From contig CAYYWV010000019.1 of NCBI GenBank assembly GCA_964475385.1, positions 1 through 29,692 on the forward strand: a stretch of DNA of 29,692 nt, read 5' to 3'. The notes beneath the pieces were generated by a model. The model was not told the DNA's origin. It saw only the letters and a program-made list of their open reading frames with translations, and made no database searches. Numbering within the stretch: the first letter of the stretch is position 1; each line of letters starts with the position of its first letter. This DNA is from CAYYWV01 sp964475385. GTDB taxonomy: Bacteria > Pseudomonadota > Alphaproteobacteria > JAAXGF01. Both the position numbers and the translations under genes were made by a program. This document shows, one piece after another, positions 6,713 to 13,880 of this stretch.

Positions 6713-7396
6713 ATGGAGCGGGAGAGGGCGGACGGAGCGCGCATCCCCGGGCGGAAGGGGCGACGGCTCGGGCTGGCCAAGCAAACGCGGCGCATTATCG
6801 CGGCCGTGCTCGCGCTGGCCATTGCGGCCGCGTCGGCGCCGGCTGAGCGCCCGGCCGAACGCGGGGCGAAGGAGGGCTCGCTCGCCGGCCGGCTCCTGGT
6901 CGCGCTGCCCGAGATGACCGACCCGCGATTCCAGGAAACGGTCATCTACCTCGTCGATCACAACGAGAGCGGGGCCTTCGGCCTGGTCGTCAACCGGCCG
7001 CTCGGCGAGATTCCGCTCGCCGATCTGATGGCCCGGCTCGGGGTCGAGCCCAAGGGCGCGGAAGGGACGCTCGGCATCTTCTACGGAGGGCCGGTCGAGC
7101 CCGGCCGCGGTTTCGTTCTCCATTCCGCCGATTACGAGAGCGCGAGCACCCGTTACCTCGGCGGCGGGTTCGCGCTGTCTCTCGGGCTTTCGGTTCTGCG
7201 CGACATCGCGGCGGGCGAAGGCCCCGCCCGCAGCCTGGTCATCTTCGGCTATGCGGGCTGGGGACCGGGCCAGCTCGAAAGCGAGATCGCGCGCGGCGGC
7301 TGGGTGACGGTCGAAGGCGACCCCGCCCTGGTCTTCGACGCCGACAACGAGACCAAATGGCGCCGCGCGCTCGCCCGCTACGGGGTCGATCTCTGA
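6713..7396 (+). CDS. YqgE/AlgH family protein with hydrophobic N-terminal leader
   Basis: The 227-residue product has a complete YqgE/AlgH (DUF179) domain from about residue 56: GRLLVALPEMTDPRFQETVI, FGLVVNRPLG, YGGPVEPGRGFVLH, and a final GYAGWGPGQLE block. The family is conserved in proteobacteria but its biochemical role is not settled. It has been linked to alginate and stress regulation. Unusually, residues 1-27 are basic and 28-44 are a hydrophobic stretch ending in SAPA, which reads as a signal peptide or anchor, whereas members are normally short and cytosolic. No closer start restores a short form with a clear ribosome site, although GTG/CTG starts cannot be excluded. msrA follows after 86 bases. 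Confidence 0.85.
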   Translation: MERERADGARIPGRKGRRLGLAKQTRRIIAAVLALAIAAASAPAERPAERGAKEGSLAGRLLVALPEMTDPRFQETVIYLVDHNESGAFGLVVNRPLGEIPLADLMARLGVEPKGAEGTLGIFYGGPVEPGRGFVLHSADYESASTRYLGGGFALSLGLSVLRDIAAGEGPARSLVIFGYAGWGPGQLESEIARGGWVTVEGDPALVFDADNETKWRRALARYGVDL

Positions 7397-7482
7397 GCTT
7401 GCGCTGGACCCGACCGAGCGCGCATACCAGATAGGAGATGACGGGCGGCGCGGCCGCCGGCATCACGAGGAGCGGGGCGATC

Positions 7483-7953
7483 ATGGCAAGCGAGACGGCG
7501 ACCTTCGGCGCGGGCTGTTTCTGGGGGGTCGAGGCCGCGTTTCGCCGCCTCGACGGGGTCATCGAGACCACGGTCGGCTACGCCGGCGGCAACACCCCCG
7601 ACCCCACCTACGAGGAGGTCTGCACCGGGCGTACGGGCCACGCCGAGGTCGTGCGCGTGGTCTTCGATCCCGAACGCTTGCCGTATGAACGGCTGCTCGC
7701 GGTCTTCTTCGAGATCCACGATCCGACGTCGCTCAACCGCCAAGGACCGGACGTAGGCAGCCAGTATCGCTCGGTCATCATGACCCACTCGCCCGAGCAG
7801 CTCGCCGCGGCCCATGCGCTCAAGGCGGAAATCGAGGCTTCGGGCCGCTTCGCCGGGCCAATCGTGACCGAGATCGTCGAGGCGGGACCGTTCTATCCAG
7901 CCGAGGACTACCACCAGCGCTACTTCGAGAAGCGCTCTCGCGGCGGCCTGTGA
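7483..7953 (+). CDS. msrA: Peptide methionine sulfoxide reductase MsrA
   Basis: This 156-residue enzyme reduces methionine-S-sulfoxide in proteins and free methionine, using thioredoxin. The active-site motif GAGCFWGVE has the nucleophile Cys12. The family blocks GYAGG (with YEEVCTGRTGHAE), DPTSLNRQGPDVGSQYRS and the C-terminal YPAEDYHQRYF are all present. The frame stays open to 7438, but the ATG at 7483 has GAGGAG 10 bases upstream and gives the standard N-terminus. It follows algH on the same strand and converges on the giant coiled-coil gene with 18 bases between stops. Confidence 0.95.
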   Translation: MASETATFGAGCFWGVEAAFRRLDGVIETTVGYAGGNTPDPTYEEVCTGRTGHAEVVRVVFDPERLPYERLLAVFFEIHDPTSLNRQGPDVGSQYRSVIMTHSPEQLAAAHALKAEIEASGRFAGPIVTEIVEAGPFYPAEDYHQRYFEKRSRGGL

Positions 7954-7971
7954 TCGGCCGCCCGCGCGGGG

Positions 7972-10900
7972 TCAGGGCGCGCGCGGAAGGGGCTTGACCA
8001 GCGCGGCGCGGATCCAGCCGTCGCCGCCGTTCTCGACCCGGACGCGAAGCCATTCGCCTTCGCGGGCGAGCGGCATGGCGACGGTCCCTTGGGCGAGGCG
8101 AGCGAGCACGCGCGCGCTCGGCGACGGCCAGGCGCGAAGCGCGGCGCTTGCAGGCAGGGTTTCGACCGCCGCGCCGATCTCGATGGCGGGCTCGGCCGCG
8201 CTCTCCCACAGCGCGCTGCCGAAGCGGTAGACCGCGGGGCCGAGCGCGAGCGCGAGCAGAATTGCGCCCACGGCCGCCGCCTGGCGTCTTCGGGCGGCGA
8301 GACGGCGTCTGGCGCGTCCGCTCCAAGACGATAACGCGCGGCCCGCCCGGCGACGGGCGGCGGAACGCGGGCGCACGGACGGCCCGTCGTCGGCGCGTTC
8401 GTCGTTCGCTTCGTCGTCTTCTGCGCGGGCGGCGGCCTCGGCCGCTCGGCGGGCGCGTTCGGCCTCTTGGCGGGCGATCGCCGCGGCGAGACGGCGCTTC
8501 TTGTCGGCGATGCGGCGCGCTTCCTCTTCTTCCTTGCGGCGGCGCTCTTCTTCGGCCCGGGCGGCTTCGGCGGCGGCGAGGCGGCGGGCGTGGTTGATCG
8601 CCGCGATCTTCCAATCGGCGGTGGTCGCGTCCCGCTGGAGCTCGCGCCGCGCCTTCCGGCGCGCCTCGTCGAGCGCCTTGCGCCGTTCGATCTCGATCTC
8701 GATCTTGGCCCGTTCGAGCGCGGTCCGCTGCTCCTCTTCGATTCGGCGACGGGCCTCCTCGATCACGCGTTGCTCGTGCTCGCGGGCGCGGCGGCGCGCT
8801 TCTTCGATCAAGCGGCGCTCTTCCTCCGCGGCGCGTTCGCGCGCTTCTTCGACGATCCGGCGCTGCTCCTCGGCGCTGCGTTCGCGGACCGCGGCGATGG
8901 CCGCCTTCTGCTCCTCTTCGGCGTGGGCGAGCGCAGCCGCCACGGCCGCTTTTTGCTCTTCTTCGGCGCGCTGGCGGATCTCTTCGAGCGCGCGCTCGCG
9001 GTCCTCCTCGATGCGCGCGAGCGCCGCCTCGACGGCCTTGCGCTTTTCGTCCTCGGCGCGCCGCGCGGCTTCCGCGATCGCGCGTTCGCGCTCCTCGGCG
9101 TTGCGCCGTTGGATTTCTTCGATCGCCGCCTTTTGCTCTTCGGCGGCCTTGGCCCGGGCCTCGGCGACGGCGCGTTCGCGCTCCTCGGCGGCCTTGGCCC
9201 GCGCGGCCGCGATCGCTTGTTCCTTTTCGGCCTCGGCGCGGCGACGGGCGTCTTCGATGGCCGCCTTCTTTTCCTCCTCGGCCCGACGGGCGGCCTCGGC
9301 GATGGCTTGGCGCTGTTCTTCTTCGATGCGCCGCTTCGCTTCGGCGAGCGCGGCCTCTTTTTCGGCCTCGGCGCGGCGGGTCGCCTCTTCCACCGCCTTG
9401 CGCTTTTCGTTCTCGATGCGCCGGCGGGCCTCTTCGACCGCCCGGCGCTCCTCTTCGGCGGCCTTGGCGCGGGCCTCTTCGATGACTCTGCGTTGCTCTT
9501 CGGCGGCCTTGGCGCGGGCGGCGGCGACCGCGCGCCGACGTTCCTCTTCGGCGCGGGCGCGCGCTTCGTCGACTGCGCGGGCGTGTTCTTCCTCGATCCG
9601 GCGTCTGACCTCGGCGAGCAGGCGCTCCTGCTCGGCCTCGGCCTTGCGGCGCGCTTCTTCGGCGGCGCGGCGCTCTTCTTCCGCGATCCGTTTCCGCGCC
9701 TCGGCGAGCGCCGCTTGCTCTTGGGCCTCGATCGCCTTCTGACTAACGGCGGCGGCCTCGCGCTCGCGCGCCGCGGCGCGTTTGCGAGCCTCTTCGAGGA
9801 GTTGGCGTTCGATCGCGCGGGCCGAGGCCTTGGCTTCTTCTATGGCGCGCCGCTTCTCCTCTTCGATCGCGAGCCGGGCGCGTTCGAGCGCTTCCCTTCG
9901 CTCCTTCTCGGCCTTTTCGCGGGCCTCGGCGAGCGCGGCGCGTTCTTCCTCTTCGATTCGCTTCTTGGCGTCTTCGACCGCGGCGCGGCGGGCGGCCTCG
10001 ATCTCGCGTTCGGCGTCTTCGATGGCGCGCGCGCGCATCGCCTCGGCCTTTTGGCGCGCTTCTTCGACGACCCGGCGCTGCTCTTCCTCGGCGGCGCGAA
10101 GGGCCTCGGCGACGGCGCGTTCGCGCTCCTCTTCGGCCTTGCGGCGCACTTCCTCGATCGCGGCCCGCCGTTCGGCCTCGGCCTTGGCCCGGGCCTCCTC
10201 GATGGCGCGGCGCTGCTGGTCCTCGATCTCGCGCTGGGCGGCCTCGATGGCGCGGGCGCGCTCGGCCTCGGCCTTGGTCCGGGCCTCTTCGACGATGCGC
10301 GCCTGTTCTTCCTCGGCGCGCCGGCGGGCCTCCTCGACGATGCGTTTCTGCTCTTCGGCGGCCTTGGCCCGGGCCTCCTCGATGGCGCGGCGCTGCTGGT
10401 CCTCGATCTCGCGCTGGGCGGCCTCGATGGCGCGGGCGCGCTCGGCCTCGGCCTTGGTCCGGGCCTCTTCGATCAGGCGCGCGCGTTCGGCCTCGGCCGC
10501 CCGCTTGACCTCTTCGACCGCGCGGCGCTGTTCCTCGGCGGCCTGGCGTCGGGTCTCTTCGATCAGGCGCTCGCGCATCGCCTCGGCCTCGCGCTGGGCG
10601 GCGGCGATGGCTTGTTCGCGCTCCTCTTCCGCCCGGCGGCGGGTTTCCTCGACGATGCGGCGTTGGAGCGCCTCGGCTTCGCGCCGCGCCGCTTCGATGG
10701 CCGCCTTTTGTTTTTCTTCGGCCTCGCGGCGCGCGCGCTCGATCGCGGCTTTGTGCTCTTCTTCGGCGCGCCTGCGGGCTTCTTCGATCAGGCGCTTCTG
10801 CTCTTCCTCGGCGCGCTTGCGGGCCTCCTCGACGATGCGCCTCTGCTCTTCCTCGGCCTTGCGACGGGTTTCCTCGATGACCCGGCGCTGGGCCTCGCGA

Positions 10901-11448
10901 GTCCGGCGCACCCCGATCTCGCCGCCGAGCCGCGCTTCCTCTTCTGCCTTGCGGCGGGCTTCCTCTTCGGCGCGGCGGCGTTCTTCGATCAGGCGCGCGC
11001 GATTCGCCGCGGTCGCGTCGACCTCGACCTCGAACACGCCCACCGTGGTCGCGGCGTGAACGCCGTCGCACTCGATCGAGAGCACGCGGACCGGCAGGGT
11101 GAGCGTTTCGTCGCAATCCGGCGGGGCGATGAGCGCCGCGGTCTCGGCTTCCTCCGGCGACAGCGACCATGTGCGGTCGCCGTTGTCGGTGCCGGCCGTG
11201 AGCTGCGCGCCGGGCGGCAAGCGTTCGACCTTGACGACGAGCACGCTGTTGCCGGCGCGTTCGCGCGCCCCCGGCACGCCGTGGATCTTGGCCGGGCCGA
11301 TCTTCGCAAGCCGCTCGCCGAGGCCGAGCGGGATCTCCGCCACGGGCTCCGTGGCGGCGCCGTCGTCGGTCTCCGCGCCTTCGGCGCCTGCGGCCGGCGA
11401 CGGGTCGTCCGGCCGCTGTTCGGGGACAGCAGGACGCTGATCGATCAT
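7972..11448 (-). CDS. Giant 15-residue-repeat coiled-coil protein with Ig-like, TM and SH3-like domains
   Basis: The predicted protein has 1158 residues. Residues 45-145 resemble the Ig/cadherin-like repeats of large bacterial adhesins (LPPGAQLTAGTDNGDRTWSL). Residues 181-945 are 51 consecutive 15-residue units with consensus R-K-A-E-E-E-x-R-x-A-I-E-E-A-R and no insertion or break. Then come a charged linker, one membrane span (about 1057-1077, preceded by RRRLAARRR) and an SH3-like domain (1094-1152, ending GDGWIRAALV). There is no N-terminal signal peptide, so the positive-inside rule predicts a cytoplasmic rod and a periplasmic SH3 domain. No function is assigned; a scaffold linking a cytoplasmic filament to the cell wall is inference. 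The start was chosen at MIDQRP because upstream codons to 11550 look non-coding; its ribosome site (GAGG) is weak. Confidence 0.85.
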   Translation of the reverse strand: MIDQRPAVPEQRPDDPSPAAGAEGAETDDGAATEPVAEIPLGLGERLAKIGPAKIHGVPGARERAGNSVLVVKVERLPPGAQLTAGTDNGDRTWSLSPEEAETAALIAPPDCDETLTLPVRVLSIECDGVHAATTVGVFEVEVDATAANRARLIEERRRAEEEARRKAEEEARLGGEIGVRRTREAQRRVIEETRRKAEEEQRRIVEEARKRAEEEQKRLIEEARRRAEEEHKAAIERARREAEEKQKAAIEAARREAEALQRRIVEETRRRAEEEREQAIAAAQREAEAMRERLIEETRRQAAEEQRRAVEEVKRAAEAERARLIEEARTKAEAERARAIEAAQREIEDQQRRAIEEARAKAAEEQKRIVEEARRRAEEEQARIVEEARTKAEAERARAIEAAQREIEDQQRRAIEEARAKAEAERRAAIEEVRRKAEEERERAVAEALRAAEEEQRRVVEEARQKAEAMRARAIEDAEREIEAARRAAVEDAKKRIEEEERAALAEAREKAEKERREALERARLAIEEEKRRAIEEAKASARAIERQLLEEARKRAAAREREAAAVSQKAIEAQEQAALAEARKRIAEEERRAAEEARRKAEAEQERLLAEVRRRIEEEHARAVDEARARAEEERRRAVAAARAKAAEEQRRVIEEARAKAAEEERRAVEEARRRIENEKRKAVEEATRRAEAEKEAALAEAKRRIEEEQRQAIAEAARRAEEEKKAAIEDARRRAEAEKEQAIAAARAKAAEERERAVAEARAKAAEEQKAAIEEIQRRNAEERERAIAEAARRAEDEKRKAVEAALARIEEDRERALEEIRQRAEEEQKAAVAAALAHAEEEQKAAIAAVRERSAEEQRRIVEEARERAAEEERRLIEEARRRAREHEQRVIEEARRRIEEEQRTALERAKIEIEIERRKALDEARRKARRELQRDATTADWKIAAINHARRLAAAEAARAEEERRRKEEEEARRIADKKRRLAAAIARQEAERARRAAEAAARAEDDEANDERADDGPSVRPRSAARRRAGRALSSWSGRARRRLAARRRQAAAVGAILLALALGPAVYRFGSALWESAAEPAIEIGAAVETLPASAALRAWPSPSARVLARLAQGTVAMPLAREGEWLRVRVENGGDGWIRAALVKPLPRAP
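10179..10292. repeat. 114-bp perfect direct repeat, copy 1
   Basis: This stretch is identical to 10359-10472, an offset of 180 bp (four 45-bp units). It spans units equivalent to TKAEAERARAIEAAQ and REIEDQQRRAIEEAR, and indicates recent unit duplication or gene conversion inside the coiled-coil array. Confidence 0.85.
10359..10472. repeat. 114-bp perfect direct repeat, copy 2
   Basis: Second copy of the 10179-10292 sequence, in the same orientation, 180 bp away. Recombination between them would delete or add exactly four repeat units in frame. Confidence 0.85.
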
Positions 11449-11586
11449 GGCCTCGCGTGCGCTGTGAGCTCCGAACGCCCCTCCCGCGCAACGCCCTTGT
11501 GGCGGCGCGCGAATCGTCGATGACCGCCGCCCCGGCGGGACGCCGACCATGCCGAGTCATTACAGCCGTGAGGAGTTAGTTTACCC

Positions 11587-11630
11587 TTAACGTTTAGCGC
11601 CGGCCGCGGCCGGCCGTTTGGCGCTGTTAA
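11587..11630. promoter_or_regulatory. Palindromic element between two divergent coiled-coil genes
   Basis: The 277-base spacer between the divergent starts at 11448 and 11726 contains a layered dyad: outer TTAAC/GTTAA, middle AGCGCC/GGCGCT and a central perfect 16-bp palindrome (11599-11614, GCCGGCCGCGGCCGGC). It could be a shared regulator site or a strong hairpin. No clear -35/-10 pair was recognised around it. Confidence 0.45.
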
Positions 11631-11725
11631 CAGCCGTTTTACGGGACTCTGCTATGGATGGGGCGAACAGCGCGCGGGGCAGTGGGCCGCGACCCTGATC
11701 CGAGCGCGCAAGCGGAAGGATGGCC

Positions 11726-12541
11726 ATGGCAGAGACGCCGATCGCAGGGACCGGAGCGCCGGTCTCAAAACCGGTGGCGGCCCCTGCGGCCTTGTCCTCG
11801 GCGCGGGATGGCCCTGAGGCGCGAAATCCCAACAAACCGCGCCGAGCCCGCCGGCGAACGAAAAGCAGCGATACGCCGGGGCTCGACGAGCTGCCGGAGA
11901 TCCTGCGCATGGTGCCCGATCTCGCGCGCCGTCTCGCCGCGCTCGAGAAGGCGGCGGCCGCGCCTGCGCCCATGCCCGAACGCTTCGAGAAGGCCCTCGC
12001 CCGGATCGATTCCCTCGATGCGCGCTTGGGCGAGATGGCGGCCCGGCTCGACGCGCTTGCCGATCCGACCCGCCGGGTCGAGGATCTGACCGCGCGGCTG
12101 GCCGCAATCGAGGCCCGCATCGAGGAGCCGCGAGCCGCGCCCGACCCCGCGCTTTCCGCCCGCCTCGCCGAGGCCGAGACGCGGATCGAGGCGCTCGCGG
12201 GCGCGCTCGAAGAGGCGCGCAACGATCCGCCGCCCCCGGCGTTTGAAGAGCTTCCCGAGCTCGTCGATCTCGTCGGCAAGATGAACCGGCGGCTCAAGGC
12301 CCTCGAGACGGCCGCGGTGGGCGATGCGGTCAAGCGCCTCGGCAAACGGCTCGAAGCGGTCGAGGCGCGGCTCGCCAAGGCGGCGGCCGCCGCCGCCGAA
12401 GCGCCGCCGCCGGCTCCCGATCCTTCGCCCGCGCTTGCGCGGCGGATCGAGGCGCTCGCGAAACGCCTCGACGCGCTCGAATCCCACAAGGCCGAGGCCG
12501 CCCGCGTCGCGACCTTCGGCCGCCGCGGGCTGGGCCGGTGA
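11726..12541 (+). CDS. Hypothetical coiled-coil protein (271 aa)
   Basis: No family was recognised. Residues 1-50 are Ala/Pro-rich and end in a very basic patch (KPRRARRRTK). From about residue 55 to 260 the sequence is mostly amphipathic helix with heptad-like LxxxLxx spacing (ARLGEMAARLDALAD, ARLAAIEARI, RIEALAGALEEA, RIEALAKRLDALE), broken by Pro-rich linkers at about 135, 170 and 225. There is no signal peptide or membrane span, so it is probably cytosolic. The ATG at 11726 was preferred over 11720 because GGAAGG lies 6 bases before it. It is divergent from the giant coiled-coil gene, so the two may be co-regulated or interact; this is inference. Confidence 0.7.
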   Translation: MAETPIAGTGAPVSKPVAAPAALSSARDGPEARNPNKPRRARRRTKSSDTPGLDELPEILRMVPDLARRLAALEKAAAAPAPMPERFEKALARIDSLDARLGEMAARLDALADPTRRVEDLTARLAAIEARIEEPRAAPDPALSARLAEAETRIEALAGALEEARNDPPPPAFEELPELVDLVGKMNRRLKALETAAVGDAVKRLGKRLEAVEARLAKAAAAAAEAPPPAPDPSPALARRIEALAKRLDALESHKAEAARVATFGRRGLGR

Positions 12542-12640
12542 CGAGGGCCGATTCTCGCTGAGCGAAGCGCGCCGCCGCGGTCGCGGGCTTGCCGCGGCTG
12601 TGGTAGAAGGCGTTTCGGTCCCTGTTTCTTCTTTGAGGCC

Positions 12641-12724
12641 ATGGTCGACCGCAACCCGTCCGTCAGGCTGGAGGAGCCGCGCGCGCCTGCGCCCGACGCC
12701 CTTTCCCCGCTGTCCGGCCGGTGA
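12641..12724 (+). CDS. Possible 27-codon leader ORF overlapping the glycosyltransferase start
   Basis: ATG at 12641 opens MVDRNPSVRLEEPRAPAPDA and ends with TGA at 12722-12724, overlapping the GTG start at 12721 as GTGA. The geometry suits translational coupling. The peptide matches no known family and its ribosome site is poor (GAGG only 2 bases from ATG), so it may be chance. Confidence 0.3.
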   Translation: MVDRNPSVRLEEPRAPAPDALSPLSGR

Positions 12725-13821
12725 ACGAGACGCTCTCGATCTTCGGCGCTGTGGCGGCCTTCCTTGGGCTCTTCGCCGCCTCGGCCGCGCTCACGCGGGT
12801 CATGATCGCGGTCGGCATCGTCGATGTGCCCAACGCGCGCTCGTCCCACGACCGTCCGGTGCCCAAAGCGGGCGGCGCGGCGGTGGCGGCCGCCTTCGTC
12901 GCCGGGCTCGGGGGGCTTGCGCTTGTCGAGGACGCGAGGATCGACGACGCGTCGCTCGCCGCTTTTCTGATCCTTGCGGCCGCGGCCGCGGCCTTCGGCC
13001 TGATCGACGATCTGCGCGGGCTTTCCGCGCGCGCCAAGCTCGCGGCGCAGGCGGCCATCGCCTTTGCTTTTTCGCTGTCGGTCGCCCATATCGAGCGGAT
13101 CACGCTGCCCGGTCTTGGGACGGTCGGGCTCGGCCCGTGGGGCCATGCGCTGACCGCGCTGTGGCTGGTCGGGTTCATGAACGCGTTCAACTTCATGGAC
13201 GGGATCAACGGGATCGCGGGCGGGGCCGCGGCGCTCGCGGCGCTTGCGCTCGGCGCGCTCGCGGCCGTCGCGGGCGCGGGCTTCGTCGCGACGGCGAGCC
13301 TGGTTCTGATCGCGACGAGCCTCGGCTTTCTGGTCTACAACTTTCCCCGCGGGCGGATCTTTCTCGGCGACACCGGAAGCCAGTTCATCGCCTTCGTTCT
13401 CGCCGCGCTTGCGGTCATGGGCTCGGCCAAGGCGGGAGAGAAGGTTTCGGTTTTCGTCGTCCCGATGATCTTCTATCCCTTCCTCTACGACGTCGCGGCG
13501 ACGTTGATTTACAAGCTGCGCGTCGGCCGGCCGCTGTTCGCCGCCCATCGCGACCACCACTACCAGCTTCTGGTCCGAATGGGATGGCCGCATGCGCGCG
13601 TCGCCGCCCTTTACTTCGCGCTCGTCGCGGCCCACGGGCTCGCCGCCTGGGCGCTCCAGGCGGCCGAGCCCCAGACCCGTCTTCTGTGGATGGCGGCCCC
13701 GCTGCCGGCCTATATGGCCTGGACCGCGGTTCTCTACCGCGCGGCGCGAAAGGCGCGGCTCGCCGGCCTCTTCGACATTCCGACTGACGGCGACCCGGAG
13801 AGAGCCTATGATAAAAAATGA
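12721..13821 (+). CDS. WecA/WbpL-like polyprenyl-phosphate sugar-1-phosphate transferase
   Basis: This 366-residue multi-span inner-membrane enzyme of glycosyltransferase family 4 (MraY/WecA) is predicted to move a UDP-linked N-acetyl-hexosamine 1-phosphate onto undecaprenyl phosphate, starting O-antigen or capsule repeat synthesis. Family signatures are in order: DVPNARSSHDRPVPKAGG (35-52), catalytic LIDDLRGL (Asp96-Asp97), NAFNFMDGINGIAGG (154-168), FLGDTGS (214-220) and the cytoplasmic HRDHHYQ (276-282). The HxxHHYQ form and the RSSH motif place it nearer WbpL/WecA than MraY. The start is GTG with GAGGAG about 45 bases off, so translation may be coupled to the 12641 frame. No other polysaccharide genes are adjacent. 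Confidence 0.88.
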   Translation: MNETLSIFGAVAAFLGLFAASAALTRVMIAVGIVDVPNARSSHDRPVPKAGGAAVAAAFVAGLGGLALVEDARIDDASLAAFLILAAAAAAFGLIDDLRGLSARAKLAAQAAIAFAFSLSVAHIERITLPGLGTVGLGPWGHALTALWLVGFMNAFNFMDGINGIAGGAAALAALALGALAAVAGAGFVATASLVLIATSLGFLVYNFPRGRIFLGDTGSQFIAFVLAALAVMGSAKAGEKVSVFVVPMIFYPFLYDVAATLIYKLRVGRPLFAAHRDHHYQLLVRMGWPHARVAALYFALVAAHGLAAWALQAAEPQTRLLWMAAPLPAYMAWTAVLYRAARKARLAGLFDIPTDGDPERAYDKK

Positions 13822-13880
13822 TATCTCGCCCGCGACCTGCGGCTATGGGCTGACCCCGGCGAACAGGGCTTGTTGAGACC

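Larger units (their letters stand above)
8614..10908 (-). repeat. 51 tandem 45-bp coding units (pentadecad repeat)
   Basis: The repeat encodes exactly 51 units of 15 residues (2295 bp). Small residues or Ile occupy position 3, Ala/Ile/Val positions 10-11 and Ala position 14, with Glu and Arg elsewhere. Core spacing 4-4-3-4 over 15 residues gives 3.75 residues per turn, predicting a right-handed or nearly straight supercoil and not a standard heptad coil. At DNA level most units have diverged at synonymous and non-synonymous sites, so the array is mostly old. Confidence 0.85.

Noticed and set aside
8614..10908. A possible CRISPR or satellite array because of the 45-bp period
   Set aside because: There are no constant repeats with unique spacers. 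The period is three times 15 codons, and the protein reading accounts for all of it.
8467..11523. A 1018-codon open frame on the plus strand opposite the giant coiled-coil gene
   Set aside because: The real gene uses almost only Glu, Ala, Arg, Lys and Ile codons, whose complements cannot form stops. The antisense product is a low-complexity Leu/Phe/Gly repeat with no start signal or recognisable fold, so it is a compositional shadow.
11587..11630. TTAA-containing dyad as a CtrA site
   Set aside because: The TTAA-N7-TTAA spacing of the alphaproteobacterial CtrA box is not present.
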